Source: Polynucleobacter ibericus
Lineage (GTDB): Bacteria; Pseudomonadota; Gammaproteobacteria; Burkholderiales; Burkholderiaceae
Direction of reading: 5' to 3'
Assembly (NCBI RefSeq): GCF_018687955.1
Contig: NZ_CP061309.1
Location: 124,001-188,000 of the forward strand
Length of the DNA stretch: 64,000 nucleotides
Made by a program: the position numbers and the translations under genes
Part shown: piece by piece, positions 1 to 8,773 of the stretch
How the letters are laid out: each line of letters opens with the position of its first letter
Numbering within the stretch: the stretch's first letter is position 1
The notes under the pieces: model-generated
What the model was told of the DNA's origin: nothing
Databases searched by the model: none
What the model saw: the letters and a program-made list of their open reading frames with translations, nothing else

Positions 1-1
1 T

Positions 2-208
2 AGCTTTCAGGCTAGATTTGGCGGGGTTCCTCGGAAAATTATGGTCCCAGTGACTCACGTTCTAGCCATCTACGCTAGGGAAAATGGCCAGGGCATGTCC
101 TTTCCCTTTGACCCAGCCCAAGCACGAGATTTGCACATTGCTGATGCTGCGGATGAAGTCCCAGAAAAGCCCAAATCCACAAGACCAGCCTTGAGGATTG
201 TGAAATAG
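2..208 (+). CDS. sspB: ClpXP protease specificity-enhancing factor SspB (C-terminal part)
   Basis: An open frame enters from the left edge and stops with TAG at 206-208, giving 68 residues. SspB delivers ssrA-tagged proteins to the ClpXP protease. The visible part carries the family's conserved segment VPVTHVLAIYARENGQGMSF, followed by a charged Pro/Lys-rich linker, and it ends in LRIVK. That ending matches the short C-terminal ClpX-binding tail known for SspB. The N-terminal half lies outside the window, so its start cannot be judged. The gene is 18 bases upstream of tRNA-Thr and may be co-transcribed with it, since I see no well-spaced promoter in between. The call rests on the core motif and the tail together. 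Confidence 0.88.
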   Translation, partial: SFQARFGGVPRKIMVPVTHVLAIYARENGQGMSFPFDPAQARDLHIADAADEVPEKPKSTRPALRIVK

Positions 209-226
209 GCTAAAATATATTCCGTT

Positions 227-302
227 GCCCCTTTAGCTCATCTGGTAGAGCAACTGATTTGTAATCAGTAGGTGGTCTGTTCGAGTCGGACAAGGGGCAC
301 CA
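227..302 (+). tRNA. tRNA-Thr (anticodon UGU)
   Basis: The 76-base gene folds into a full cloverleaf. The acceptor arm GCCCCTT pairs with AAGGGGC, with discriminator A at 299 and an encoded CCA at 300-302. The D-stem is GCTC/GAGC. The anticodon stem ACTGA/TCAGT encloses loop TTTGTAA, giving anticodon TGT. The T-stem GTCTG/CGGAC (one G-T pair) encloses TTCGAGT. It reads ACN threonine codons. A strong intrinsic terminator follows within 10 bases. I looked for a repeated 3' end downstream that would mark an integration site and found none. Confidence 0.97.
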
Positions 303-310
303 AAAATACA

Positions 311-340
311 AAGCTCACTGCCAAAACAGTGAGCTTTTTT
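311..340 (+). terminator. Intrinsic terminator after tRNA-Thr
   Basis: A perfect 10-bp stem, AAGCTCACTG with CAGTGAGCTT, closes a 6-base loop and runs directly into a T tract (TTTTTT at 335-340). It sits 9 bases after the tRNA CCA end and should stop the sspB/tRNA transcript. Confidence 0.9.
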
Positions 341-401
341 ATTAACCTTTAGAGATGCAAATTCGCTTTTCCTCAGGTGTTGTCTAAAGTAGTATAAAAA
401 T

Positions 402-1262
402 ATGCCAACTTTTAATGTATGCAAAATTGCGATAAACGATTTTCATCATTTATTTGATGATGTGGCCTTATCTGTTGCCGCTTCGTTGAGAGATCTGGGA
501 TATGAGTGCAGTATGACTGTCAACGACATGCGACCAGATGCAATCAATATCTTGATTGGCTCCATTATGTTTAACGACATGCTCATTTCCAGCCAGCTAA
601 CGCAGCCCTATATCGTTTATCAAATGGAAATTTTGGATGATCATCAAGGACATCTAAAAAATTACCCAAAGTATTTAGACTTTTTATCTAGAGCATTATC
701 TGTTTGGGATTATTCACCTAAGAATTTTAAATACCTCAAATCAAAAGGGCTTAAAAATTTAGCCTATGTTCCTCCTGGCTATCACGCTGTTTGTGAAAAG
801 TTTTCCTGGCGGGAGTCACCGCATGAGTTTGATTTTCTATTTATTGGGTCATTGAGTCAACGGCGATCTGAGTTTCTCACATCCCTTATCAATAAAGGGT
901 ATCGAGTGGGGGCGATCACTGAAAATAACGATGCATTTGGTGAAATGCGAGATCAAGTGATTGCAAATTCAAAAATCATTGTTAATGTACATTGCTTTGA
1001 TGATCTTGATATTCTTGAAACCGTGAGGCTTTCCTACCTTCTGACCAATCATGCAGTGGTGATTTCAGAAGCCTCAGATCATGACCCATATCAGGGGGCT
1101 GTTGGATACGCACCGTATGCTGAGTTGGTTGATTATTGTGGCAAGGTTTTGGAGGAAGGTGAAAACTTGAGGCAGCGCTCAAGCAATGGCTATGCTGCAA
1201 TGAGAGCGATAGATATGACTTCATCCATAAGGGCCGCTTTATTGCAGATTGGTATTGTTTAG
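402..1262 (+). CDS. Putative GT-B-type glycosyltransferase
   Basis: This 286-residue protein resembles the nucleotide-sugar-binding half of small GT-B (family 1-like/CgeB-like) glycosyltransferases. Support comes from PPGY at 124-127, FIGS at 148-151 followed by two arginines at 154-155 (the typical start of the second Rossmann domain), IVNVH at 193-197, and Glu206/Arg209 before VVISE at 219-223, which resembles the donor-sugar E...R...SE pattern. No membrane segment or signal peptide is visible, so it should be cytoplasmic. Donor and acceptor are unknown. It stands alone between tRNA-Thr and a convergent transporter gene, with no surface-polysaccharide genes nearby. The family call is moderately sure; the function is not. 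Confidence 0.6.
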   Translation: MPTFNVCKIAINDFHHLFDDVALSVAASLRDLGYECSMTVNDMRPDAINILIGSIMFNDMLISSQLTQPYIVYQMEILDDHQGHLKNYPKYLDFLSRALSVWDYSPKNFKYLKSKGLKNLAYVPPGYHAVCEKFSWRESPHEFDFLFIGSLSQRRSEFLTSLINKGYRVGAITENNDAFGEMRDQVIANSKIIVNVHCFDDLDILETVRLSYLLTNHAVVISEASDHDPYQGAVGYAPYAELVDYCGKVLEEGENLRQRSSNGYAAMRAIDMTSSIRAALLQIGIV

Positions 1263-1267
1263 CTAAT

Positions 1268-2590
1268 CTACTTTATAAGTGATGTGCCGCTAGTTTCTGG
1301 CAGATATTTAATGGCTATTAATGCGCTAATGGCTAAAAAGATGCTTGGATACCAGAGTCCAGCAATGCTATTCCCCCAATATTGATTTATCCAGGTAACA
1401 ATAAAAGGGAGAAGTCCACCAATCCAGCCAGCTGCTAAATTATGAGGTAGTGTGGCTGCACTGTTCCTAGATTTGGCCGGAAATAATTCTGCAATTAGTG
1501 CTGTTTGTGGCCCTACGACTAAAGCCAGTATGCCAGATAGCCCAATTAAGATGATTGCAATCACCATTACTGATGAAGGATGATTTGCTCTGGCGCCGAT
1601 GGCGGCTATCTCAAGCAAATAAAACGCCGGCAATATTAATAAAGCCCCCAGTATTAAGCCGCTAAGAACAATTTTTCTTCTCCCAAACTTATCAGAGAGC
1701 CAGCCGGAAAAAATAGTCATGGGCAAGAGACTGAGTGTGGCGTAGATATTTAATTGATCAACCAGTTTTGCGGGAACCTGCACTGTAGCTTTTAAGAAGA
1801 TGGATGTGTAAACCTGTACACAGAAAAATAAAATTGCCCCACTTGAAGAAACGCAAAGAAAAAGTAAGAACATTCTTTTTCTAATTTCGGGGTCCTTAAA
1901 ATTATTAATCAATTGGGATTCTGTCTCTTGCCCTTTTTTTATTAACTCTAAAAAAACAGGCGTCTCCTCTAAAGCCATACGCGCCTTAAAGGCGATCAAT
2001 AACAATATGAGGGAGACCCAGAACGGTACTCGCCAACCCCAGGCTAGAAATTCTTCGGGTGACAGATGGCCTCGGAGTAAAGCAATTTGTAGGGTAGAAA
2101 ACAAAATACCAAGCGGACCCATCAGCTGTAGAAAGCTAGTCTTAAATCCCCTGTAATCGCTTCCAGCATGCTCTGTAAGGTAAACGGCGCTGCCGCCAAT
2201 TTCACCGCCAGCAGAAAGTCCCTGAAGGAGTCGTAGGCTTACAAGCAGGATTGGCGCCCAAATCCCTGCCTGAGCATAAGTTGGCAAAAAGCCCACGCAA
2301 ACAGTTGCAACCCCCATCAGCGCAATGGTGATCATGAAGACAGGTTTACGACCGATGCGATCACCCATAGAGCCAAAGAGAGCGGCTCCAATGGGTCTGA
2401 CTACCATTCCAACGCCGAAAGTCGCTAGGCTCGCCAAAAGGGCTGTATTAGGGTCTGAGGAGGGAAAGAAGAGTGGGGCAAAAACTACCGCCAACGTGGC
2501 AAATGTTAGGAAGTCATACCACTCTAAAAACGTGCCAAAGCAGGCTGCAATAGCTACTTTTCGATAGGAGTGTGAATTCTGTTTTTGCAT
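1268..2590 (-). CDS. MFS transporter, metabolite:H+ symporter (MHS) type
   Basis: A 440-residue polytopic inner-membrane protein with about 12 hydrophobic segments. FLEWYDF at 21-27 in helix 1, RPIG at 65-68, and the loop 2-3 signature GDRIGRKP at 76-83 are typical of the MHS branch (ProP, KgtP, ShiA relatives). These import organic acids, betaines or similar solutes with protons. The loop between helices 6 and 7 is charged, as expected. The substrate cannot be read from sequence. It is transcribed alone, convergent with the glycosyltransferase gene and divergent from the phasin gene. Confidence 0.85.
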   Translation of the reverse strand: MQKQNSHSYRKVAIAACFGTFLEWYDFLTFATLAVVFAPLFFPSSDPNTALLASLATFGVGMVVRPIGAALFGSMGDRIGRKPVFMITIALMGVATVCVGFLPTYAQAGIWAPILLVSLRLLQGLSAGGEIGGSAVYLTEHAGSDYRGFKTSFLQLMGPLGILFSTLQIALLRGHLSPEEFLAWGWRVPFWVSLILLLIAFKARMALEETPVFLELIKKGQETESQLINNFKDPEIRKRMFLLFLCVSSSGAILFFCVQVYTSIFLKATVQVPAKLVDQLNIYATLSLLPMTIFSGWLSDKFGRRKIVLSGLILGALLILPAFYLLEIAAIGARANHPSSVMVIAIILIGLSGILALVVGPQTALIAELFPAKSRNSAATLPHNLAAGWIGGLLPFIVTWINQYWGNSIAGLWYPSIFLAISALIAIKYLPETSGTSLIK

Positions 2591-2680
2591 TAAGTTATTG
2601 ATTATATTGAACTAATTTAATTTATGAAATATATTTGTTGCATAGCAGCAAAAAAATCTTGATTTGTCATATTCCTTCAG

Positions 2681-2710
2681 TTACAGTTTGATGGTGCAGT
2701 GCAATATTTA
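2681..2710 (+). promoter_or_regulatory. Candidate phasin promoter with palindromic operator
   Basis: TTACAG (2681-2686) and TATTTA (2705-2710) are 18 bases apart and could be a sigma70 promoter for the phasin gene. In the spacer sits the palindrome TGCAGTGCA (2695-2703). TGC/GCA-type palindromes are described for PhaR, the regulator that represses phasin genes when no PHA is present. Position and sequence fit, but the motif is short and the assignment is inference. Confidence 0.4.
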
Positions 2711-2786
2711 AGGTATCTACAGTTTTCCATCTCTTAAATCGTGCGCTTAATTGACTAGTTGTACCACTTAATTTCTGGAGAAATAC

Positions 2787-3371
2787 ATGAACCAAGATCA
2801 AATCACCGCTAAATTGTCCCAAATTAACAGCAAAGGCCTCGAGGCTACATTTTCTTTAAGCGAAGCTGCTTTGGAAAATGCTCAAAAATTGGCTGAGCTG
2901 AACTACGCTGCCTCTAAGGACGTATTGGTAAATGCTCAAGACGGTATTCAACAAGTTTTGACAGCTAAGGATCCAAAGCAAGTTACCGAACTCCTCAATG
3001 CTGAAACATTGCAATCTGCTGGCAACCAAGCAGTTGCTTACCAAAAGAAAGTAAGCAAAGTATTGCGTGATGGCAATAAAGAATTTGTAAACGTAGTTGA
3101 TGCAAGTATCGACCAGTTGCAAGATGGTTTCCAAGATTGGATTAACACTGTTGCTGCTAATGCGCCTGCAGGTTCTGATGCTTTCTTATCTTCATTCAAG
3201 ACTGTATACGGTAGCGCATTGCAAGGTTTTGAACAGTTCCGTGCTGCTAGCAAAGAAGCTTTTGCTACTGCAGAAAAAACTGCTGATCAAGCAATCGAAA
3301 CTGTGCAAGGTCAAATCGCTCAAGTTAAGAAAGTTGCTACACCTGCATCACGTAGCCGTAAATCAGCTTAA
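2787..3371 (+). CDS. phaP: Phasin family protein
   Basis: A 194-residue alpha-helical protein of the phasin_2 type that coats polyhydroxyalkanoate granules. The family pattern is visible: an N-terminal amphipathic stretch, then LAELNYAASKDVL and VLTAKDPKQVTEL, a long helical middle, and a Lys/Ala/Pro/Arg-rich tail (KKVATPASRSRKSA). There is no signal peptide, as expected for a cytosolic granule protein. An upstream GGAG lies at suitable spacing from the ATG. It is monocistronic, with a candidate promoter/operator upstream and a strong terminator downstream. PHA synthase is not in this window. Confidence 0.92.
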   Translation: MNQDQITAKLSQINSKGLEATFSLSEAALENAQKLAELNYAASKDVLVNAQDGIQQVLTAKDPKQVTELLNAETLQSAGNQAVAYQKKVSKVLRDGNKEFVNVVDASIDQLQDGFQDWINTVAANAPAGSDAFLSSFKTVYGSALQGFEQFRAASKEAFATAEKTADQAIETVQGQIAQVKKVATPASRSRKSA

Positions 3372-3412
3372 TTGATTTCTGACTAAGAACTAGAGCTATT
3401 AGTAAGTATTAA

Positions 3413-3446
3413 AAAACCCCGTTCAGTAAAAACTGAGCGGGGTTTT
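3413..3446. terminator. Bidirectional intrinsic terminator (phasin / rmuC)
   Basis: AAAACCCCGTTCAGT pairs with ACTGAGCGGGGTTTT (one G-T pair) around a 4-base loop. A and T runs flank both sides, so it can end the plus-strand phasin transcript and the minus-strand hemA-to-rmuC transcript. Confidence 0.88.
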
Positions 3447-3491
3447 GTTCATTTAAATATTTAGAATCTTTGCTAATACTTCTAAATAAAA

Positions 3492-4766
3492 TTACTCAAA
3501 GTCAGATGAGGACTCAATGAGCGGTGGAGCCAGGTTCTTGGTGGGTTTCACGCCAAGCTCTCGTACTTTTTCTGCAGAGCGTATGAGATTGCCTTTACCA
3601 GTTTTGAGTTTATTGAATGCATCGTGATAGCTTGTTTGAGCTTGATCTAAGCGTTGCCCCAATTTCTCTAAGTCATCCACGAATCCAACAAACTTATCAT
3701 AGAGATTGCCACATTGTTTTGCGATCTCAAGCGCATTGCGGTTCTGATGATCCTGTCTCCACAAGTGGGCCACTGTTCTCAAGGTTGCCATTAAGGTGCT
3801 TGGGCAAACCAGCACAATATTTTTTGCAAGAGCTTCTTGATATAGATTTGGCGCAGTTTTTAATGCCAGTAAGAATGCTGGCTCGATTGGCACGAACATG
3901 AGTACAAAATCAACTGAGCCCACGCCATAAAGAGAACTGTAGTTTTTACCAGAGAGGCCTTGAATATGTTGGCGAAGCGATTGAATGTGTGCAGCCAATT
4001 CTTGCTCCGCAATCGCTGGATCGGTAGTTTCAGCATGCCGGGCATATGCAGTTATGGATACTTTGCTATCCACCACCAGGCTTCTGCCTTCCGGCAGTTT
4101 GATGACAACGTCTGGTTGCAGACGTGAACCATCGGTTTGTGTATGACTATCTTGCACAAGATACTCTTCGCCTTTGCGCAGGCCAGAAGACTCCAAAATC
4201 GACTCTAGGACCAACTCACCCCAATTGCCTTGTACCTTGGAGTCACCCTTGAGGGCTTGGGTAAGAGAGCGAGTCTCATCGGACATGCGCAGGTTGAGAT
4301 TAGCTAGACGCTCAATTTCGCTTTTGAGGGCATGACGTTCCCGCGCTTCATTACCGTAGGAAGTGCTTACCTGTTCTTTAAATTCTGTAAGCTTAGTTTG
4401 CAGCGGCTTTAAGAGAGCATCCAGACTAGCTGCATTTTGTTCGGTAAAGCGCTTGGACTTATCTTCCAGAATCTCGTTGGCTAAATTTTTGAACTGATTT
4501 GTTAAGGCCTCTTTAGCTTCATTGAGTGACTCAATTCTGCCTAGACCTTGTTTACGTTCCGAATCTAACTCTGCTTCAAGGCGGATAGCATTTTGCAAAG
4601 CTTGGTCGCGCTCGTTACGTAAGTTGAGCCCTAGAGCAAGCTCTGTTTGGGCCTGCAGTTCAACACGCGCAAGGGTAGAGCGTAAGTTGAACGCATAAAC
4701 TAAAAGGCCTGCACAAACTCCAAATGGCAGGCCAAACAGTAAAAGAGAGCCTAAATCAAAAGTCAC
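3492..4766 (-). CDS. rmuC: DNA recombination protein RmuC homologue
   Basis: A 424-residue RmuC-family protein. Residues about 5-26 form one membrane anchor, about 30-175 are coiled-coil-rich, and the C-terminal half is the RmuC nuclease-like domain, with QGNWGE (179-184), PDV (218-220) and DSKVS (233-237). Members limit inversions and rearrangements at repeats; a nuclease activity is inferred from the fold. The start is GTG at 4766, with no clear ribosome-binding site. It is the last gene of the hemA-prfA-prmC-grxD-rmuC run, 29 bases after grxD. Confidence 0.92.
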   Translation of the reverse strand: MTFDLGSLLLFGLPFGVCAGLLVYAFNLRSTLARVELQAQTELALGLNLRNERDQALQNAIRLEAELDSERKQGLGRIESLNEAKEALTNQFKNLANEILEDKSKRFTEQNAASLDALLKPLQTKLTEFKEQVSTSYGNEARERHALKSEIERLANLNLRMSDETRSLTQALKGDSKVQGNWGELVLESILESSGLRKGEEYLVQDSHTQTDGSRLQPDVVIKLPEGRSLVVDSKVSITAYARHAETTDPAIAEQELAAHIQSLRQHIQGLSGKNYSSLYGVGSVDFVLMFVPIEPAFLLALKTAPNLYQEALAKNIVLVCPSTLMATLRTVAHLWRQDHQNRNALEIAKQCGNLYDKFVGFVDDLEKLGQRLDQAQTSYHDAFNKLKTGKGNLIRSAEKVRELGVKPTKNLAPPLIESSSDFE

Positions 4767-4795
4767 GGCGTCAAAAATCAGAGCAAGACAATGAA

Positions 4796-5104
4796 TTAAG
4801 CAGTAACGAGTTTTTGAAGTTCACCAGACTGAAACATTTCAGTCATGATGTCAGAGCCACCAATAAATTCACCATTGATATAGAGCTGAGGAATGGTTGG
4901 CCAATTTGCAAACTCCTTAATGCCCTGACGAATGCCTGCATCTTCTAAAACGTTCACAGTGTGAAGATTCTCAACTCCACTCGCGCGCAAGATGTTGATG
5001 GCATTTCCAGAGAAGCCACATTGTGGAAACTGTGCAGTTCCCTTCATAAACAATACAACAGGATGACTAGTGACGATTTCTTTAATTTGAGCTTGCGTGT
5101 CCAT
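4796..5104 (-). CDS. grxD: Monothiol glutaredoxin, Grx4 family
   Basis: At 102 residues this is the usual length of single-domain monothiol glutaredoxins, which bind and hand on [2Fe-2S] clusters with glutathione and often with BolA partners. The CGFS active site is at 29-32, preceded by the conserved Lys21 in [22 protein letters not shown] provides the cis-Pro and glutathione-binding segment. It lies about 105 bases downstream of prmC in the same orientation and may have its own promoter. The hemA-prfA-prmC-grxD order is common in Burkholderiales. Confidence 0.95.
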   Translation of the reverse strand: MDTQAQIKEIVTSHPVVLFMKGTAQFPQCGFSGNAINILRASGVENLHTVNVLEDAGIRQGIKEFANWPTIPQLYINGEFIGGSDIMTEMFQSGELQKLVTA

Positions 5105-5209
5105 ATATTCTTTCTACTAAGTTTTTGCTACAGCGATCTTATTACTAAGACGGTTTGAAATAGGGTTTGACTGATTTTAAGACTTAATGTGAAAAAGGGG
5201 TATTTCGCT

Positions 5210-6052
5210 CTATTTTCTGCCAGAGGCGACACGGTAATGGCCGCCCAAATCTAAATGAGTTTGAATATCGCGAAGACCCGCTAACTTCATCAGCGCTACA
5301 ACCGCTTCAGATTGGTCAAAACCATGCTCAAGGGCAAGCAAGCCATTTGGATTGAGGTGTAATTGAGCGCCTGTAATGATCTTTTCTAGGCAGGTGAGCC
5401 CGCTGCCGTGATCCGTAAGGGCTGAAACCGGCTCAAAACGAAGGTCACCCTGATTTAAGTGCACATCTTGGGCGGCAATATAGGGTGGATTGCTGAGGAT
5501 GATGTCAAAAGACATATCCCCATCCAATGCCTCGTACCAGCTACCCAGTAAAAACTGCACACGAGAAGTAACATTCAATTGCTCTGCATTTATTTTGGCA
5601 ATTTCTAGCGCCGCTAGAGATTGATCGGTGGCAGTTACTTTTGCATTTGGAGCTTCGTGAGCAATTGCTAAAGCAATAGCGCCAGAGCCAGTTCCTAAAT
5701 CCAAAATACTGACGTGAGTATCTAAACATTCAATTTCACGTAAACCAATCTCTACAAGCAGCTCTGTTTCTGGGCGTGGTATCAAAACTCCAGGAGCTAC
5801 ATAAAGTTCAATATTGTGAAATCCTCTTTTACCAACTAGGTAAGCAATCGGTTCACCATTGAGTCTTCGGGTTTCCAGCGCCTTCCAATCGGCCATTGCT
5901 TCGGCTTGAAGGAGCATGTCATCTCTAGATAACAGAGCAGAACGAGGTAATTGGTAATACTTTTCCAGAACATGAGCCATGAGAATTTTTGCCTCAGTCG
6001 GACTCAGTGCTGAGTCTCGTAATAGAGAGCGCAGGCTTAAATCTTCACTCAC
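5210..6052 (-). CDS. prmC: Peptide chain release factor N5-glutamine methyltransferase
   Basis: PrmC (HemK) methylates the glutamine of the GGQ motif in release factors RF1 and RF2 with S-adenosylmethionine. Visible parts are the N-terminal helical domain, LIPRPETE (90-97), the SAM-binding DLGTGSG (118-124) and catalytic NPPY (188-191). The 280-residue length is normal. The start is GTG at 6052. It follows prfA, its own substrate's gene, by 26 bases, a conserved pairing. Confidence 0.96.
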   Translation of the reverse strand: MSEDLSLRSLLRDSALSPTEAKILMAHVLEKYYQLPRSALLSRDDMLLQAEAMADWKALETRRLNGEPIAYLVGKRGFHNIELYVAPGVLIPRPETELLVEIGLREIECLDTHVSILDLGTGSGAIALAIAHEAPNAKVTATDQSLAALEIAKINAEQLNVTSRVQFLLGSWYEALDGDMSFDIILSNPPYIAAQDVHLNQGDLRFEPVSALTDHGSGLTCLEKIITGAQLHLNPNGLLALEHGFDQSEAVVALMKLAGLRDIQTHLDLGGHYRVASGRK

Positions 6053-6078
6053 AGTTTTGCTTATCGCTAAGTAATGAC

Positions 6079-7158
6079 TTAGTTATCACCAAGAGCCGCA
6101 AGTAATTCTGCCTGGTGCTCAGATGCAAGTGCATTGCAAAGATCATCGATATCACCATCCATCATCGCATCAATTTTATAGAGCGTGAGGTTGATGCGGT
6201 GGTCGGTGATGCGACCTTGGGGAAAGTTATAAGTGCGAATGCGATCACTGCGATCACCTGAGCCGATCAGAGATTTGCGAGTCTGTGCTTCAAGTTGATG
6301 CTTCTCGCGTTCGCGCGCGTCCATGATGCGAGAAACTAATACCTTCATTGCCTGCTCGCGATTACGGTGTTGGCTACGATCATCTTGACACTCCACCACT
6401 GTACCAGTAGGTAAGTGAGTGATGCGGACGGCAGAATCCGTTTTATTGATATGTTGACCGCCAGCGCCTGAGGCACGGAAGGTGTCAATACGCAATTCTG
6501 CAGGATTAATTTTGACTGCTTCAAGTTCGTCTGCTTCTGGCATAACAGCCACCGTGCAGGCAGATGTATGAATGCGTCCCTGCGTCTCTGTTTGCGGTAC
6601 ACGTTGTACGCGATGACCACCAGATTCAAACTTCAGGCGAGAGTAAACAGATTGACCTACCAGTCGCAAGACCACTTCTTTGTAACCACCTAAATCGGAT
6701 TCAGCAGAATTTACTATTTCCACTTTCCAGCCTTGACGTTCAGCAAAGCGGGTATACATTCTCAGGAGGTCGCCAGCAAAAAGAGCGCTCTCATCGCCGC
6801 CGGTACCTGCACGAATTTCTAAGAAGACATTGCGCTCATCATTTTCATCTTTAGGTAGCAAGAGCTTTTGCAATACGCCTGCTAGTTCTTCCATAGTAGC
6901 TAAAGCTTGCTTTTGCTCTTCATCAGCAAAGTCCTTCATCTCAGGATCTTTGCGCATTTCTTCTGCTGCTTGCGCATCTGCCTCAGCCTGCTTGTAAAGG
7001 CCAAACTGCTCTACAACAGTAGCAATATCAGAATGTTCGCGCGTGAGCTTCCGATAGGCATCCATATCTTTGGTTGCTTCTTCGGAAGTTAATAGGGAGT
7101 TAAGTTCGGCTAAGCGCGTGTCTAGGTGGTCTAGCTTAGCCCGCATGCTGGGCTTCAT
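6079..7158 (-). CDS. prfA: Peptide chain release factor 1
   Basis: RF1 ends translation at UAA and UAG. The 359-residue protein has the anticodon-mimic PxT motif (PQT, 188-190) and the peptidyl-hydrolysis GGQ motif (233-235), whose Gln is the PrmC target. [16 protein letters not shown] (116-131) is a class-I release-factor signature. Its ATG directly abuts the hemA stop codon (7159-7161), so translation is probably coupled. Confidence 0.98.
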   Translation of the reverse strand: MKPSMRAKLDHLDTRLAELNSLLTSEEATKDMDAYRKLTREHSDIATVVEQFGLYKQAEADAQAAEEMRKDPEMKDFADEEQKQALATMEELAGVLQKLLLPKDENDERNVFLEIRAGTGGDESALFAGDLLRMYTRFAERQGWKVEIVNSAESDLGGYKEVVLRLVGQSVYSRLKFESGGHRVQRVPQTETQGRIHTSACTVAVMPEADELEAVKINPAELRIDTFRASGAGGQHINKTDSAVRITHLPTGTVVECQDDRSQHRNREQAMKVLVSRIMDAREREKHQLEAQTRKSLIGSGDRSDRIRTYNFPQGRITDHRINLTLYKIDAMMDGDIDDLCNALASEHQAELLAALGDN

Positions 7159-8475
7159 CTAATGCTCTTCTGGCTTGGAATGCGAGGCGAATAATTTAGG
7201 TAACAACTTAATCAAGGCGTCACGCTCAGCGCCATTAGAGTGTTGCAGTGCATGGAGTGAGCCATGTAAAAATTTATTAGTTAAACCTTGTGCCATCGCA
7301 TTGAGAACTTCCTGAGGATCTTCGCCGCGCATTAAGCGTTTCATAGCGCGCTCGAGCTCAAGTTGACGCATGCGTTCACCTTGTTGCTGAATATCTTGAA
7401 TGAGTGGAACCGCATTACGACCTTGCATCCAATGCATAAAGTTACCAACGCGGTCTTCAATAATGGCTTCTGCTTGACTTACCGCTGCTTGACGTAAGTT
7501 GGCACCAGTCTGAATCATTACTCCTAAATCATCCACCGTATAGAGATAGATGTCATCCAATCTGGAGATCTCTGGCTCAAAGTCTCGGGGTACCGCTAAG
7601 TCAATCATGACCATTGGCTTATGGCGACGTTGTTTTAGGGCGCTCTCGACCATGCCAAGGCCAATGATGGGCAGGGAGGAGGCGGTACTAGACACAATAA
7701 TGTCGAACTCGTGCAAACGTCCTGGGAGCTCTGAAAGCTTGAAGGATTCAGCCTCTACATCTTGCGCAGAAATAGAGTCTGCTAACTCCTGACCACGCTC
7801 AATGGTGCGATTGGCAATGGCGACATTCTTTGGCTTACGTGCAACAAAATGGGTGGCACATAAAGTGATCATTTCACCGGCGCCAATAAACAAAATCTTT
7901 TGATCTGAAATTTTTTCAAAGATCCGTTCGGATAAGCGAACGGATGCTGCAGCCATCGAAATAGAATGAGCGCCAATTTCAGTAGAGCCACGCACTTCTT
8001 TCGCAACTGCGAAAGTTTTCTGAAAGAGCTGATTGAGATACGTTCCTAAAACCCCGGCATCATTTGCGGTGCGAACTGCATCTTTCATTTGACCCAAGAT
8101 TTGGGTCTCACCAATCACCATGGAATCTAAACCACAAGCAACTCTGAAGGCATGCCGAACTGCATCTGATTGTGGCAAGGAATATATATGGGGCTCAAGA
8201 CTGCTTGGAGCAAGCTGTTGAGTTTTAGCCAACCAATCAAAAGTAGCCTCATGCAAAAGACCTGCGGCACTCGCATCATTTGCTGCACAGTAGACTTCGG
8301 TACGGTTGCAAGTTGACAAAATCGTAGCCTCGGGCAGCCCAGCCTGATTCGCGCCAACTAAGTGCTGGCGTAAATCGTGTAACGCTTCTTGAAGAAATTC
8401 AGGGTCAAAGGCGACTTTTTCCCGAACGGCTAGCGGCGCTGTGTGATGATTGATGCCGAGTGTCAACAACTTCAT
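7159..8475 (-). CDS. hemA: Glutamyl-tRNA reductase
   Basis: This enzyme reduces glutamyl-tRNA(Glu) to glutamate-1-semialdehyde with NADPH, the first committed step of C5-pathway haem synthesis. STCNRTEVY at 54-62 carries the catalytic Cys56. A Rossmann NADPH site (LFIGAGEM) and a helical C-terminal dimerisation domain follow. The 438-residue length is standard. It heads the minus-strand operon, 43 bases from a divergent small membrane protein gene. In this family haem feedback often works by proteolysis of the enzyme; nothing in the DNA shows it here. Confidence 0.97.
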   Translation of the reverse strand: MKLLTLGINHHTAPLAVREKVAFDPEFLQEALHDLRQHLVGANQAGLPEATILSTCNRTEVYCAANDASAAGLLHEATFDWLAKTQQLAPSSLEPHIYSLPQSDAVRHAFRVACGLDSMVIGETQILGQMKDAVRTANDAGVLGTYLNQLFQKTFAVAKEVRGSTEIGAHSISMAAASVRLSERIFEKISDQKILFIGAGEMITLCATHFVARKPKNVAIANRTIERGQELADSISAQDVEAESFKLSELPGRLHEFDIIVSSTASSLPIIGLGMVESALKQRRHKPMVMIDLAVPRDFEPEISRLDDIYLYTVDDLGVMIQTGANLRQAAVSQAEAIIEDRVGNFMHWMQGRNAVPLIQDIQQQGERMRQLELERAMKRLMRGEDPQEVLNAMAQGLTNKFLHGSLHALQHSNGAERDALIKLLPKLFASHSKPEEH

Positions 8476-8518
8476 AATGGCGATTATAGATTTGATGGCA
8501 GCATTAATGGGGGTATGA

Positions 8519-8773
8519 ATGGGGTTTTTAGCTTTTCTGGTGATTGGGGGTATTTCTGGGGTGTCTGCCTGGATTTTTTACCCTGGAGCTTCCTATGGTC
8601 TTAGACCTGCAAAGATCCTCACTGCCTTCTTGCTCGGGTTTATTGCGGCTGCTGCCAGCTCGTATTTGGGGCAATACTCGGGTCTTTTCCAATCCGGGCA
8701 AATCCTGGAGTGGGCCAGTGCTATTTTTGCCTCTTGTGCAGTGGGTTGTGTTTTTACCGCTTTAGCTAAATAA
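8519..8773 (+). CDS. Small membrane protein, possibly GlsB/YeaQ/YmgE-like
   Basis: An 84-residue hydrophobic protein with three likely membrane helices (about 3-19, 31-50, 62-81). The early Gly-rich [14 protein letters not shown] resembles the start of transglycosylase-associated (GlsB/YeaQ/YmgE) proteins, which are small stress-related membrane proteins of unknown mechanism. The likeness is partial. The last 12 bases overlap the end of ung on the other strand. A G-rich stretch before the ATG may serve as ribosome-binding site. Confidence 0.6.
   Translation: MGFLAFLVIGGISGVSAWIFYPGASYGLRPAKILTAFLLGFIAAAASSYLGQYSGLFQSGQILEWASAIFASCAVGCVFTALAK

Noticed and set aside
233-424. 63-codon minus-strand ORF over tRNA-Thr
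   Set aside because: It contains the typical spurious translation of an antisense tRNA (GAPCPTRTDHL pattern) and runs through the terminator; not a gene.
227-2590. Genomic island integrated at tRNA-Thr
   Set aside because: No repeat of the tRNA 3' end (AAGGGGCACCA) and no integrase or mobility gene was found downstream, so only weak positional suspicion remains.
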